A DNA stretch of 10,243 bases from Candidatus Sumerlaeota bacterium. GTDB taxonomy: Bacteria; Sumerlaeota; Sumerlaeia; JAFGJS01. The position numbers and the translations under genes were made by a program. Positions 1 through 5,607 of this stretch are shown in pieces. Position 1 is the stretch's first letter. Each line of letters starts with the position of its first letter. The notes beneath the pieces were generated by a model. That model worked only from the letters and a program-made list of their open reading frames with translations. It had not been told where the DNA came from and searched no databases. Location of the stretch: assembly GCA_016928995.1 (NCBI GenBank), contig JAFGJS010000128.1, forward strand, positions 1-10,243. Reading direction: 5' to 3'.

Positions 1-72
1 AACAAGAGCAGGAGCTTGAGCAATGTATACAAAATTGTCGCCAAGGACGATCACGGCGTCAAGATTAATTGA
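1..72 (+). CDS. C-terminal end of an unidentified protein (partial, cut by the window edge)
   Basis: Frame 1 is open from the first base to a TGA at 70-72, giving 23 residues that end in SNVYKIVAKDDHGVKIN. Most codons end in G or C, as in the confirmed genes of the window, and the tail has an ordinary mixed composition, so this frame is the most plausible one. Frame 3 is also open, to a TAA at 66-68, but gives a Gln/Arg-rich peptide that looks less like protein. The segment is too short to assign a family, and I do not recognise it. Bases 4-15 also match part of the hexamer repeat found at 150-161, so the first residues (KSRS) may themselves derive from repeat sequence. The call rests only on codon use and the open frame. 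Confidence 0.35.
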   Translation, partial: NKSRSLSNVYKIVAKDDHGVKIN

Positions 73-98
73 CGACACGCCCTAGAATTGAAAAAGTG

Positions 99-170
99 TT
101 CGATTTCGATTTCGACTTCGACTTCGACTTCGACTTCGACAAGAAGAGCAAGAGCAGGAGCAGGAGCAAG
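99..170. repeat. Compound hexanucleotide microsatellite, 12 units in register
   Basis: Bases 99-140 are seven tandem 6-mers: two TTCGAT followed by five TTCGAC. Bases 141-170 continue in the same 6-base register with AAGAAG, AGCAAG, AGCAGG, AGCAGG and AGCAAG. The run therefore switches from a pyrimidine-starting motif to a purine-rich motif without losing period. It lies 26 bases after the stop of the upstream partial gene and outside any credible gene. In translation it gives dipeptide repeats (Ser-Thr, Lys-Ser), and unit gains or losses would never shift a frame. A 12-base piece, AAGAGCAGGAGC, occurs at 150-161 and again at 4-15. The unit is too short and has no spacers, so it is not a CRISPR array. 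Confidence 0.85.
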
Positions 171-256
171 AGTGAAGGGGGATAATGAGAAATCCGAGAT
201 AGCAGGATTTTCGAAGGTGCGTCATATGGAATCACACATGGGCGTTTCTTTTCGTG

Positions 257-291
257 CGGCGCGTCAAATTGGCGCGAAGCCGTGTTTTTTT
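257..291 (+). terminator. Candidate intrinsic terminator
   Basis: Bases 257-260 (CGGC) pair with 279-282 (GCCG), and 261-263 (GCG) pair with 273-275 (CGC). This leaves a three-base bulge on the 3' side and a nine-base loop. A run of seven T follows at 285-291. The stem is short, but GC-rich stem plus U-tract is the classical plus-strand arrangement. It could end transcription from the upstream partial gene, though it lies about 185 bases beyond that stop codon. Confidence 0.4.
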
Positions 292-303
292 CGTCGTGCG
301 GGC

Positions 304-330
304 TTGACAATTGGATTTTGCGGGTAGAGT
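304..330 (+). promoter_or_regulatory. Candidate sigma-70 promoter for the Gld-type operon
   Basis: A perfect TTGACA lies at 304-309 and a TAGAGT hexamer (4 of 6 to TATAAT) at 325-330. The 15-base spacer is shorter than the preferred 17. It sits just after the candidate terminator, the natural place for the promoter of the next unit, but would give a leader of about 260 bases. A lone TACAAT at 536-541 is an alternative -10 closer to the gene; it has no recognisable -35. Confidence 0.3.
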
Positions 331-392
331 TTGCTTTGCTGAAGAAGCATTGAGAAAAGCGGAGTTAATTGTTCGCTTGTAAAATGATTGTG

Positions 393-427
393 GCGGGGCG
401 CGCCGCACTGGCGCCGCTTTTGCTTTT
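393..427 (+). terminator. GC-rich hairpin followed by a T-rich run in the leader; possible attenuator
   Basis: Bases 393-396 (GCGG) can pair with 414-417 (CCGC) and 399-401 (CGC) with 411-413 (GCG), leaving a two-base bulge and a nine-base loop. TTTTGCTTTT follows directly at 418-427. The segment includes the palindrome GGCGCGCC. If transcription starts near 335, this hairpin lies inside the untranslated leader and could reduce read-through into the operon. No leader peptide or competing antiterminator fold is evident, so the role is tentative. Confidence 0.25.
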
Positions 428-462
428 CTGGCAGGCACAGGATCGATTTCTGTCCTAATGAA

Positions 463-476
463 AACCGGTCCCGGTT
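463..476. repeat. 14-base perfect inverted repeat upstream of the ATPase gene
   Basis: AACCGG and CCGGTT flank a TC centre, a perfect palindrome with six-base arms about 120 bases before the start codon. It could be a regulator binding site or a small hairpin (five pairs closing a four-base loop). A T-rich stretch at 484-493 begins eight bases later. No regulator gene lies nearby, so the function is unassigned. Confidence 0.4.
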
Positions 477-581
477 GAAGCTGTTTTTCTTTTGATTATT
501 TGTCATGCGTGAAGGGCGTTCTCTTCCAAGCGGTTTACAATACGCGTCTTTTTCACGGATGACTCTTCATCATACGTCAAC

Positions 582-598
582 GAGGAGTTGTCTTGATG
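582..598 (+). promoter_or_regulatory. Ribosome binding site deciding the ATPase start
   Basis: GAGGAG at 582-587 is eight bases from ATG at 596-598, the usual spacing, and only five from the in-frame TTG at 593-595. The ATG is therefore the preferred start. The choice changes the protein by one residue. Confidence 0.7.
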
Positions 599-1546
599 CC
601 AGTCATCAACGTGCAGGACCTTAAAAAGTACTACGGCCCGATTCAGGCCGTTAAAGGCGTGTCGTTCACCGCGGACAAAGGCGAAGTGGTTGGTTTTCTC
701 GGTCCTAACGGGGCGGGGAAATCGACGGTGATGCGCATGCTGACGTGTTTTCTGTCGCCGACGGCGGGAACGGCGTCCGTCGGCGGGCACGACATCCGTA
801 CGGATTCGCTGGAAGTGCGCAAACTCGCCGGCTACCTGCCGGAGAGCAATCCCGTGTATAACGACATGACCACGCTGGACTTCCTGAAGTTCATCGCCAA
901 GGTTCGCGGCATTCCGGCGGCGAAGCGCGAAAGCGCCATTGCCCGCGTGCTGGAGATCTGCCATTTGTCCGGCGTTCAGGCGCAGATGCTCGACACGCTG
1001 TCGAAGGGCTTCCGGCGCAGGGTGGGGCTGGCGCAGGCGCTGATTCACGATCCGGAGGTGTTGATTCTGGACGAACCGACGGATGGTCTCGATCCGAATC
1101 AGAAGCAGGAAGTGCGCGACATGATCATGCAAATGGCGCCGGACAAGACGATCATCATCTCGACGCACATTCTGGAAGAGGTGGAGGCGATCTGCAACCG
1201 GGCGATCGTGATCCACGAGGGTCTGATGGTGGCGGACAGCACTCCGGATGAATTGCGCGGGCGTTCGCGCTATCATGGCGCGGTGGCGTTGTCCGTGCGC
1301 GGCGCGGCGGATTCCATCGAAAAGCGGCTGGGCGAGATCGGCGATGTGGATCATGTGGAGCGTGGCGCGGCGCAGAACGGCGTGTGCGAGCTGATGATCT
1401 TTCCGCGGCCGGGCCAGTCGATCACGCGCAGCGTGCTGAAGGCGGCGGAGGCCGAGGGGTGCGAGATTGAGAACATTCACGTGGAGCGCGGCCGGCTGGA
1501 TGAGGTGTTCCGCTCCATCACGACGTCAGGAGGCAAACGAGGATGA
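596..1546 (+). CDS. ABC transporter ATP-binding protein, GldA-like
   Basis: Cytoplasmic ATPase subunit (316 residues from ATG 596) that would drive the membrane complex encoded downstream. The Walker A motif GPNGAGKST is at about residues 36-44. The signature reads LSKGF at about 135, a variant of LSGGQ common in GldA-type and related ABC-2 ATPases. Walker B is LILDEP with D159 and E160, followed by the D-loop GLDPNQ, and the switch histidine in ISTH is at about 191. About 100 residues follow the nucleotide-binding domain as a C-terminal regulatory-type domain, which is usual for this subgroup. Its stop codon overlaps the next start by ATGA. GldA of gliding Bacteroidota belongs to this family, but no other gliding gene is present here and the family is much wider than gliding. 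The substrate is unknown. Confidence 0.93.
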   Translation: MPVINVQDLKKYYGPIQAVKGVSFTADKGEVVGFLGPNGAGKSTVMRMLTCFLSPTAGTASVGGHDIRTDSLEVRKLAGYLPESNPVYNDMTTLDFLKFIAKVRGIPAAKRESAIARVLEICHLSGVQAQMLDTLSKGFRRRVGLAQALIHDPEVLILDEPTDGLDPNQKQEVRDMIMQMAPDKTIIISTHILEEVEAICNRAIVIHEGLMVADSTPDELRGRSRYHGAVALSVRGAADSIEKRLGEIGDVDHVERGAAQNGVCELMIFPRPGQSITRSVLKAAEAEGCEIENIHVERGRLDEVFRSITTSGGKRG

Positions 1547-2274
1547 GCGTGACGATGGCAATCATGCAACGCGAACTAAAGGGCTATTTCTCCACGCCAT
1601 TGGCTTACGTGGTGATCGTGATTTTTCTGTTTATGGTGGGACTATTCACCTTCACGACGCAATTTTTCGAGGCGAACATGGCCAGCATGTCCAGTTTTTT
1701 CGCCTGGCATCCGATTTTTTACTGTCTGCTGGCGGCGGCGGTGTCGATGCGGCTGTGGGCCGAGGAGCGCAAGAGCGGCACGGTGGAACTGCTATTCACG
1801 CTGCCGGTGACGCCGGCGCAGGCGATCGTTGGCAAGTTCGCCGCGGCGTGGGCGTTCCTGGGCATCGCGCTGTTGCTGACGGCGCCGGCCGCGATGTCGA
1901 TCTGCTATCTGGGCGATCCGGACAACGGCACGATCATCGGCGGGTACCTGGGATCGTTCCTGATGCTGGGCTCCTTTCTGGCCATCGGCGCATGCATGTC
2001 GGCGCTGACGCGCAGCCAGGTGATCGCGTTCATCCTGGGCGTGCTGATTTGCATCTTGTTGCTGTTGGCTGGTCATCCGCTCGTGCAGACGTATTTTTCG
2101 CAGAATTTTCCGGTGTGGGTCGGCGACGCCGTGGCTTCGGTCAGCGCGCAGACCCATTTTACGGAGATGGAGCGCGGCGAAGTGAGCTTGGCGAACATTT
2201 TCTACTTTGTCTCCATGATCATCGGCTGGCTGATGGCTTGTGGAGTGATTCTTGAGCAAAAAAAGGCTGAATAA
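1543..2274 (+). CDS. ABC-2 type membrane permease, GldF-like
   Basis: Inner-membrane channel subunit (243 residues) paired with the preceding ATPase. The N-terminus MSVTMAIMQRELKGYF is the amphipathic lead-in typical of ABC-2 permeases. About six hydrophobic helices follow, near residues 21-42, 55-70, 95-120, 130-155, 160-178 and 218-237. The cytoplasmic segment WAEERKSGTVELLFTLPVT, around residues 72-90, is the conserved coupling region of the family. The start overlaps the upstream stop by ATGA, and AGGAGG at 1528-1533 lies nine bases before it, so translation is probably coupled. The length matches single-domain GldF permeases, which do not include the auxiliary domain encoded separately by the next gene. 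The transported substrate cannot be read from the sequence. Confidence 0.9.
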   Translation: MSVTMAIMQRELKGYFSTPLAYVVIVIFLFMVGLFTFTTQFFEANMASMSSFFAWHPIFYCLLAAAVSMRLWAEERKSGTVELLFTLPVTPAQAIVGKFAAAWAFLGIALLLTAPAAMSICYLGDPDNGTIIGGYLGSFLMLGSFLAIGACMSALTRSQVIAFILGVLICILLLLAGHPLVQTYFSQNFPVWVGDAVASVSAQTHFTEMERGEVSLANIFYFVSMIIGWLMACGVILEQKKAE

Positions 2275-2288
2275 AGGAAAACGCGACA

Positions 2289-4190
2289 ATGAAAAGATTC
2301 ATGGGTTATTCTCAACTGGCCTTTATCCTGGTCATTCTGCTAGCCGCGAACCTGATCGGCTATCTGCTGCTCAACCGGATCAAGGCGGACTTGACGGAGG
2401 AGAAGCTTTATACGCTTTCGCAGGGATCGCGGAATATTCTGAAGAATCTGGATGATGTCATCACGGCGCGCTATTACTACTCGGCCACGGCCATGCGCGA
2501 CGAGCCGGGATTGAAGCAGTACGCCAACACCGTGCGGGACTTGCTGCGCGAATACGAGGAGAACTCGAACGGCAAGTTCAAACTGGAAGTGATCGATCCG
2601 TTGCCGGACTCCGATGAGCAGGTGAACGCCGAGCGCTTCGGCTTGAAACAGGTGCGCATCCCGAATTCACCGGATCCGATCTATATCGGACTGGCCTTGC
2701 GGGATGAAAGCGCGCATGAGCACACGATTCCGTTCCTTGATCCGCGACGGCTGCAGCATCTGGAGTACGACATCTCCAAGGCGCTGTTTGATCTGGCGCA
2801 TCCTGAGAAGCAGACCGTGGGGCTGATCAGCAGTCTGCCCGTGATGGGCGATCCGGCCGCGGCCATGATGCCTCAACAACGGCAAGGGCCGCGTCCCTGG
2901 GTGTTCGTACAGCAATTGAAGGAGTCCTACGACTTAAAGGAAATCCAGAGCGACGCGACGGAATTGCCCTCCGGTCTGAATCTGCTGATTGTGTATCATC
3001 CGAAGAATGTCAGCGAGGATTTGCAGTTCGCCATCGATCAGTATGTGCTGGGCGGGGGCAATGCGATTGTGTTCATCGATCCGTTCAGTCAACAGGAGAT
3101 GATGGCAAGCCAGCTGAACGCGAATGACTATCAGGCGCAGATGCAGGCGGATTACGCTTCAAACATGCCTGAGTTGCTCAAAGCCTGGGGCTTGAAACTG
3201 ATGGAGGAGAAAAAGGCTGACAACGGTCCGATGGGCGCGGGCGGCGGCGCGCAGGTCGTGGGCGATACAAGCCTGGCCCTGTCCGTCAACACGAATCAGG
3301 GACCGATGAAGTATCCGATCTGGCTGCAATTGACGGATAAAAATCGCGATCCTAGCGACATCGCCACGAGCGAATTGGAAAACATCATGATGATCGCTCC
3401 GGGAGGGCTGGAAGTGACTTCCGGCACGGCGGAGCAGACGCCGTTGCTGTTCACGTCAAACAAGGGTCAGCTGATTGATTCGTTCATGCTGCGTTTCACG
3501 AGCGATCCGGAGATGCTGCGCAAGCAACTGGATGAAAAAGGCGGCGGAGAGAAGATCACGCTCGCCTGCAAAGTTTCGGGCAAGTTTAAAACCGCGTTTC
3601 CTGATCGTGCGGCCAAGGACGAGAAACTGACGCAAAGCAGCGAGCCGGCCACGGTCATCGTTGTGGCGGACACCGACATGCTTGGCGATCAGTTTTCGGT
3701 CAACATTCAGAATATGTTCGGCATGCAGATGTTGCAGCTGCTGAACGACAATTTGCCGCTGTTCCTTAATATGACGGAGCACATGACGGGTTCGCAGGAC
3801 TTGATTGCGTTGCGTTCGCGTGGCAAGTCTCAACGCGAGTTCACGCGCATTCGCGAGATTGAAGAGGCGGCCAATGAGCGCTGGGCCGCTGAAGCCAAGG
3901 AGCTCGAGGAAAAACTCGCGAAGATGGCGCAGGAGATCAACCAACTGAATAGCGGCAGCGATGACAAGGTGCTGCTGAACCAGGAACTGATCAAGCGGAT
4001 CAGCTCGATCCGCGAAGAGCAGGCCAATGCGCGGATGAAGCTGCGCGAGGTTCGATTCAATCTGCGGCAGGACGTGGAGCGTTTGCAAAACCGGATCAAA
4101 TTCCTGAACATTTTTCTGACTCCGGCGATGGTCGCCTTCGTGGGATTTCTCATCGTCGGAACATGGCGCTTTAGGAGGTCGAAAGGATGA
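2289..4190 (+). CDS. GldG-like auxiliary protein of the ABC system (ABC_transp_aux family)
   Basis: A 633-residue bitopic protein. An N-terminal membrane helix (about 9-29) is followed by LNRIKADLTEEKLYTLSQGS, the conserved opening of GldG/ABC_transp_aux proteins, and then a large domain expected outside the cytoplasmic membrane. The remainder of the auxiliary region includes VYHPKNVSEDLQFAIDQYVL and GGGNAIVFIDPF, typical of the family's fold. Residues about 516-605 are highly charged and look like a helical coiled-coil pair broken near NSGSDDK. A second membrane helix (about 606-626) and a basic tail RRSKG end the protein. It starts 14 bases after the permease gene with AGGAAA upstream, and its stop overlaps the DUF4340 gene by ATGA. 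It probably binds the permease and reaches into the periplasm. The coiled coil could be an assembly arm or substrate holder (inference). No catalytic motif is visible. Confidence 0.88.
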   Translation: MKRFMGYSQLAFILVILLAANLIGYLLLNRIKADLTEEKLYTLSQGSRNILKNLDDVITARYYYSATAMRDEPGLKQYANTVRDLLREYEENSNGKFKLEVIDPLPDSDEQVNAERFGLKQVRIPNSPDPIYIGLALRDESAHEHTIPFLDPRRLQHLEYDISKALFDLAHPEKQTVGLISSLPVMGDPAAAMMPQQRQGPRPWVFVQQLKESYDLKEIQSDATELPSGLNLLIVYHPKNVSEDLQFAIDQYVLGGGNAIVFIDPFSQQEMMASQLNANDYQAQMQADYASNMPELLKAWGLKLMEEKKADNGPMGAGGGAQVVGDTSLALSVNTNQGPMKYPIWLQLTDKNRDPSDIATSELENIMMIAPGGLEVTSGTAEQTPLLFTSNKGQLIDSFMLRFTSDPEMLRKQLDEKGGGEKITLACKVSGKFKTAFPDRAAKDEKLTQSSEPATVIVVADTDMLGDQFSVNIQNMFGMQMLQLLNDNLPLFLNMTEHMTGSQDLIALRSRGKSQREFTRIREIEEAANERWAAEAKELEEKLAKMAQEINQLNSGSDDKVLLNQELIKRISSIREEQANARMKLREVRFNLRQDVERLQNRIKFLNIFLTPAMVAFVGFLIVGTWRFRRSKG

Positions 4191-5425
4191 AGCAGAAGCA
4201 GACTTGGACGGCGTTGTTTGTGGTCGCAGCGATTCTTGTTGGAGCCGCGGTGTATTTGCACAATCAGGCCTATCAGCCTTCGGCCCCGGCCGCTTCAGGC
4301 AAGCAAGGCAATGGCTTGCAGCGCGGCGACACCTTGCTGAAAACCTTGAGCGGAAAGATGGACCAGCTCCACGCCGTGGAATACATCCGTAACGATAAGA
4401 GCATCCGGCTGGAAAAAACGGAGGATGGCGTCTGGGTTGTGGCTTCGAGCGATAATTATCCCGCGAATGAAGCCAAATTGCAGAAGCTGTTCGTAGGGCT
4501 GGCGGAAATCAAAGTCGCCGATCGCTTGACGGACAAAAGCGAGCGCTATGCGAAATTCGGAGTCGAGGGCGATGCGGGCAAGGATGGCGTGATCTCGCTG
4601 CTGGATGCTTCCGGCGGCGTGGTCGAGCGGGTCATCCGCGGCGACGAGCGCAAGGCTTCGGAGGACGTGAATCAAAGAATCTCAGGACGGTACATGCGTC
4701 ACGGCGATGATCCTTATGTGTACCTCGTTGAAGAAAATCTGTTTTGGCTGAATGACGACATTACGCAATGGGTGGAGATGTCGATCTGCGAAATTCATTC
4801 CGATGACATCGTTTCTGTCGCGGTTGATCATGGCAGCACCGAGTCGTTCACCGTGGAGTGGGGCGAGGACGGCATTCCGGAGTTGACCGGCGGCGCGCCC
4901 GAGGGGATGAAGGTTCGCTCAAACGCTTATATGATGGCGCGCAGCGTGGCGAATGGCCTGTCGTTGAAGGGCGTGATGTCCGCGGACAATGAGGTGGCGA
5001 AGGAACTGAATTTCACCTCCGGTTCGCTGACCATCCGCCAGAAAGATGGAATGGTCTATCGCATTCAGACCGCCAAGCAGGATGGCGAATGCTACATGAA
5101 GATCGCTGCGGAGGACGCAGAGCCGACGTTCACCGTGGAGGATCGGGCGACTACTGAGGGCCTTCAGGCGGCGGAACAGGCCGCTGAAACGGCGAAGAGC
5201 GATGCCGTTGCGTTTAATGCGAAGCACGGCAAATGGATTTATCAAATCCACGAGTGGCTGTATTCCCGGCTGAACAAGAACCGCAGCGAGCTATTGGAGC
5301 CGGAAGAAGAGACGAAGGATGAGCCGAAGCCGGAGAACATTGCGCCGGTTGTCCAGGATCTCGCCATTCCAACGGTTGATGCCGAGGAAGCGTCAACGCC
5401 TACGACGCCTGTGCTGACTAATTGA
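4187..5425 (+). CDS. DUF4340 domain-containing membrane-anchored protein
   Basis: A 412-residue protein with an N-terminal signal anchor (about 8-25, no lipobox cysteine) and a soluble extracytoplasmic region. Two related segments are visible: one near residues 65-190, starting IRLEKTEDGVWVV and including the charged stretch DRLTDKSERYAKFGVEG, and a second near 205-310 including VEWGEDGIPELTGG. This fits DUF4340, whose function is not established. The segment KWIYQIHEWLYSRLNKNRSELL, near 346-367, ends the folded part. It is followed by an acidic Pro/Glu/Thr-rich tail that is probably disordered. It overlaps the GldG-like gene by ATGA with a strong AGGAGG at 4172-4177. The GldG plus DUF4340 pairing recurs in several bacterial phyla, so the two probably work in one complex. 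It is the last gene of the operon. Confidence 0.85.
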   Translation: MKQKQTWTALFVVAAILVGAAVYLHNQAYQPSAPAASGKQGNGLQRGDTLLKTLSGKMDQLHAVEYIRNDKSIRLEKTEDGVWVVASSDNYPANEAKLQKLFVGLAEIKVADRLTDKSERYAKFGVEGDAGKDGVISLLDASGGVVERVIRGDERKASEDVNQRISGRYMRHGDDPYVYLVEENLFWLNDDITQWVEMSICEIHSDDIVSVAVDHGSTESFTVEWGEDGIPELTGGAPEGMKVRSNAYMMARSVANGLSLKGVMSADNEVAKELNFTSGSLTIRQKDGMVYRIQTAKQDGECYMKIAAEDAEPTFTVEDRATTEGLQAAEQAAETAKSDAVAFNAKHGKWIYQIHEWLYSRLNKNRSELLEPEEETKDEPKPENIAPVVQDLAIPTVDAEEASTPTTPVLTN

Positions 5426-5453
5426 TCGCGTGGTTATAAAATTGAATTTTTTG

Positions 5454-5497
5454 CAGCGGAAACAGAGTTTGCGGACTTTGTTTCCGCTGTTTGCTTC
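5454..5497 (+). terminator. Strong hairpin ending the Gld-type operon
   Basis: Bases 5454-5469 pair with 5474-5489 over 16 positions, 14 Watson-Crick and two G-U, closing a four-base TGCG loop. The sequence TTTGCTT follows at 5490-5496, a modest U-tract. It begins 28 bases after the DUF4340 stop codon and sits before the exporter gene. This is best read as a plus-strand intrinsic terminator separating two units, perhaps with partial read-through because the U-tract is interrupted. Confidence 0.7.
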
Positions 5498-5593
5498 ATG
5501 GCGCGTAATAATCGCCGGCCGGAAGCGCGGGACGATTTTGTCGTTGCAATCATTGGCCGAACCTTTGATGGTCTTTCAGATGTTCTTTCATCC

Positions 5594-5607
5594 AGGAGCG
5601 CGAGTTG
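5594..5607 (+). promoter_or_regulatory. Ribosome binding site supporting a TTG start for the exporter
   Basis: AGGAG at 5594-5598 is six bases before TTG at 5605-5607. The frame is closed by a TGA at 5566-5568, and no ATG, GTG or TTG lies between that stop and 5605. The next in-frame ATG would fall inside the first membrane helix, so TTG is the credible start. Confidence 0.75.

Larger units (their letters stand above)
73..595. other. Long intergenic region upstream of the Gld-type operon
   Basis: About 520 bases without a convincing gene. Open frames exist on both strands, but they consist of dipeptide repeats from the microsatellite or lack ribosome binding sites and familiar protein features. 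In order the region holds the hexamer repeat, a terminator-like hairpin with seven T, a TTGACA promoter-like element, a GC-rich hairpin followed by a T-rich run, a 14-base inverted repeat, and the ribosome binding site of the ATPase gene. The order terminator, promoter, leader is what one expects between two transcription units. The roles are inferred from sequence alone. Confidence 0.6.

Noticed and set aside
99-170. Hexamer run considered as a CRISPR array
   Set aside because: The units are 6 bases, directly adjacent, with no spacers and no cas genes nearby.
65-327. Small open frames across the hexamer repeat (Ser-Thr, Lys-Ser and poly-Leu peptides)
   Set aside because: They are simply the repeat translated. 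I see no convincing ribosome site, and the non-repeat parts do not resemble a protein.
503-1480. Long (325-codon) open frame antisense to the ATPase gene
   Set aside because: It runs opposite a gene with all ABC ATPase motifs. The peptide is Arg/His-rich in the way typical of shadow frames in GC-biased DNA, and it has no recognisable domain.
1467-2255. Plus-strand open frame of 262 codons overlapping the permease gene
   Set aside because: The alternative frame encodes a Gly/Arg/Asp-rich peptide without membrane helices, while the overlapping frame gives a clean ABC-2 permease with a good ribosome site.
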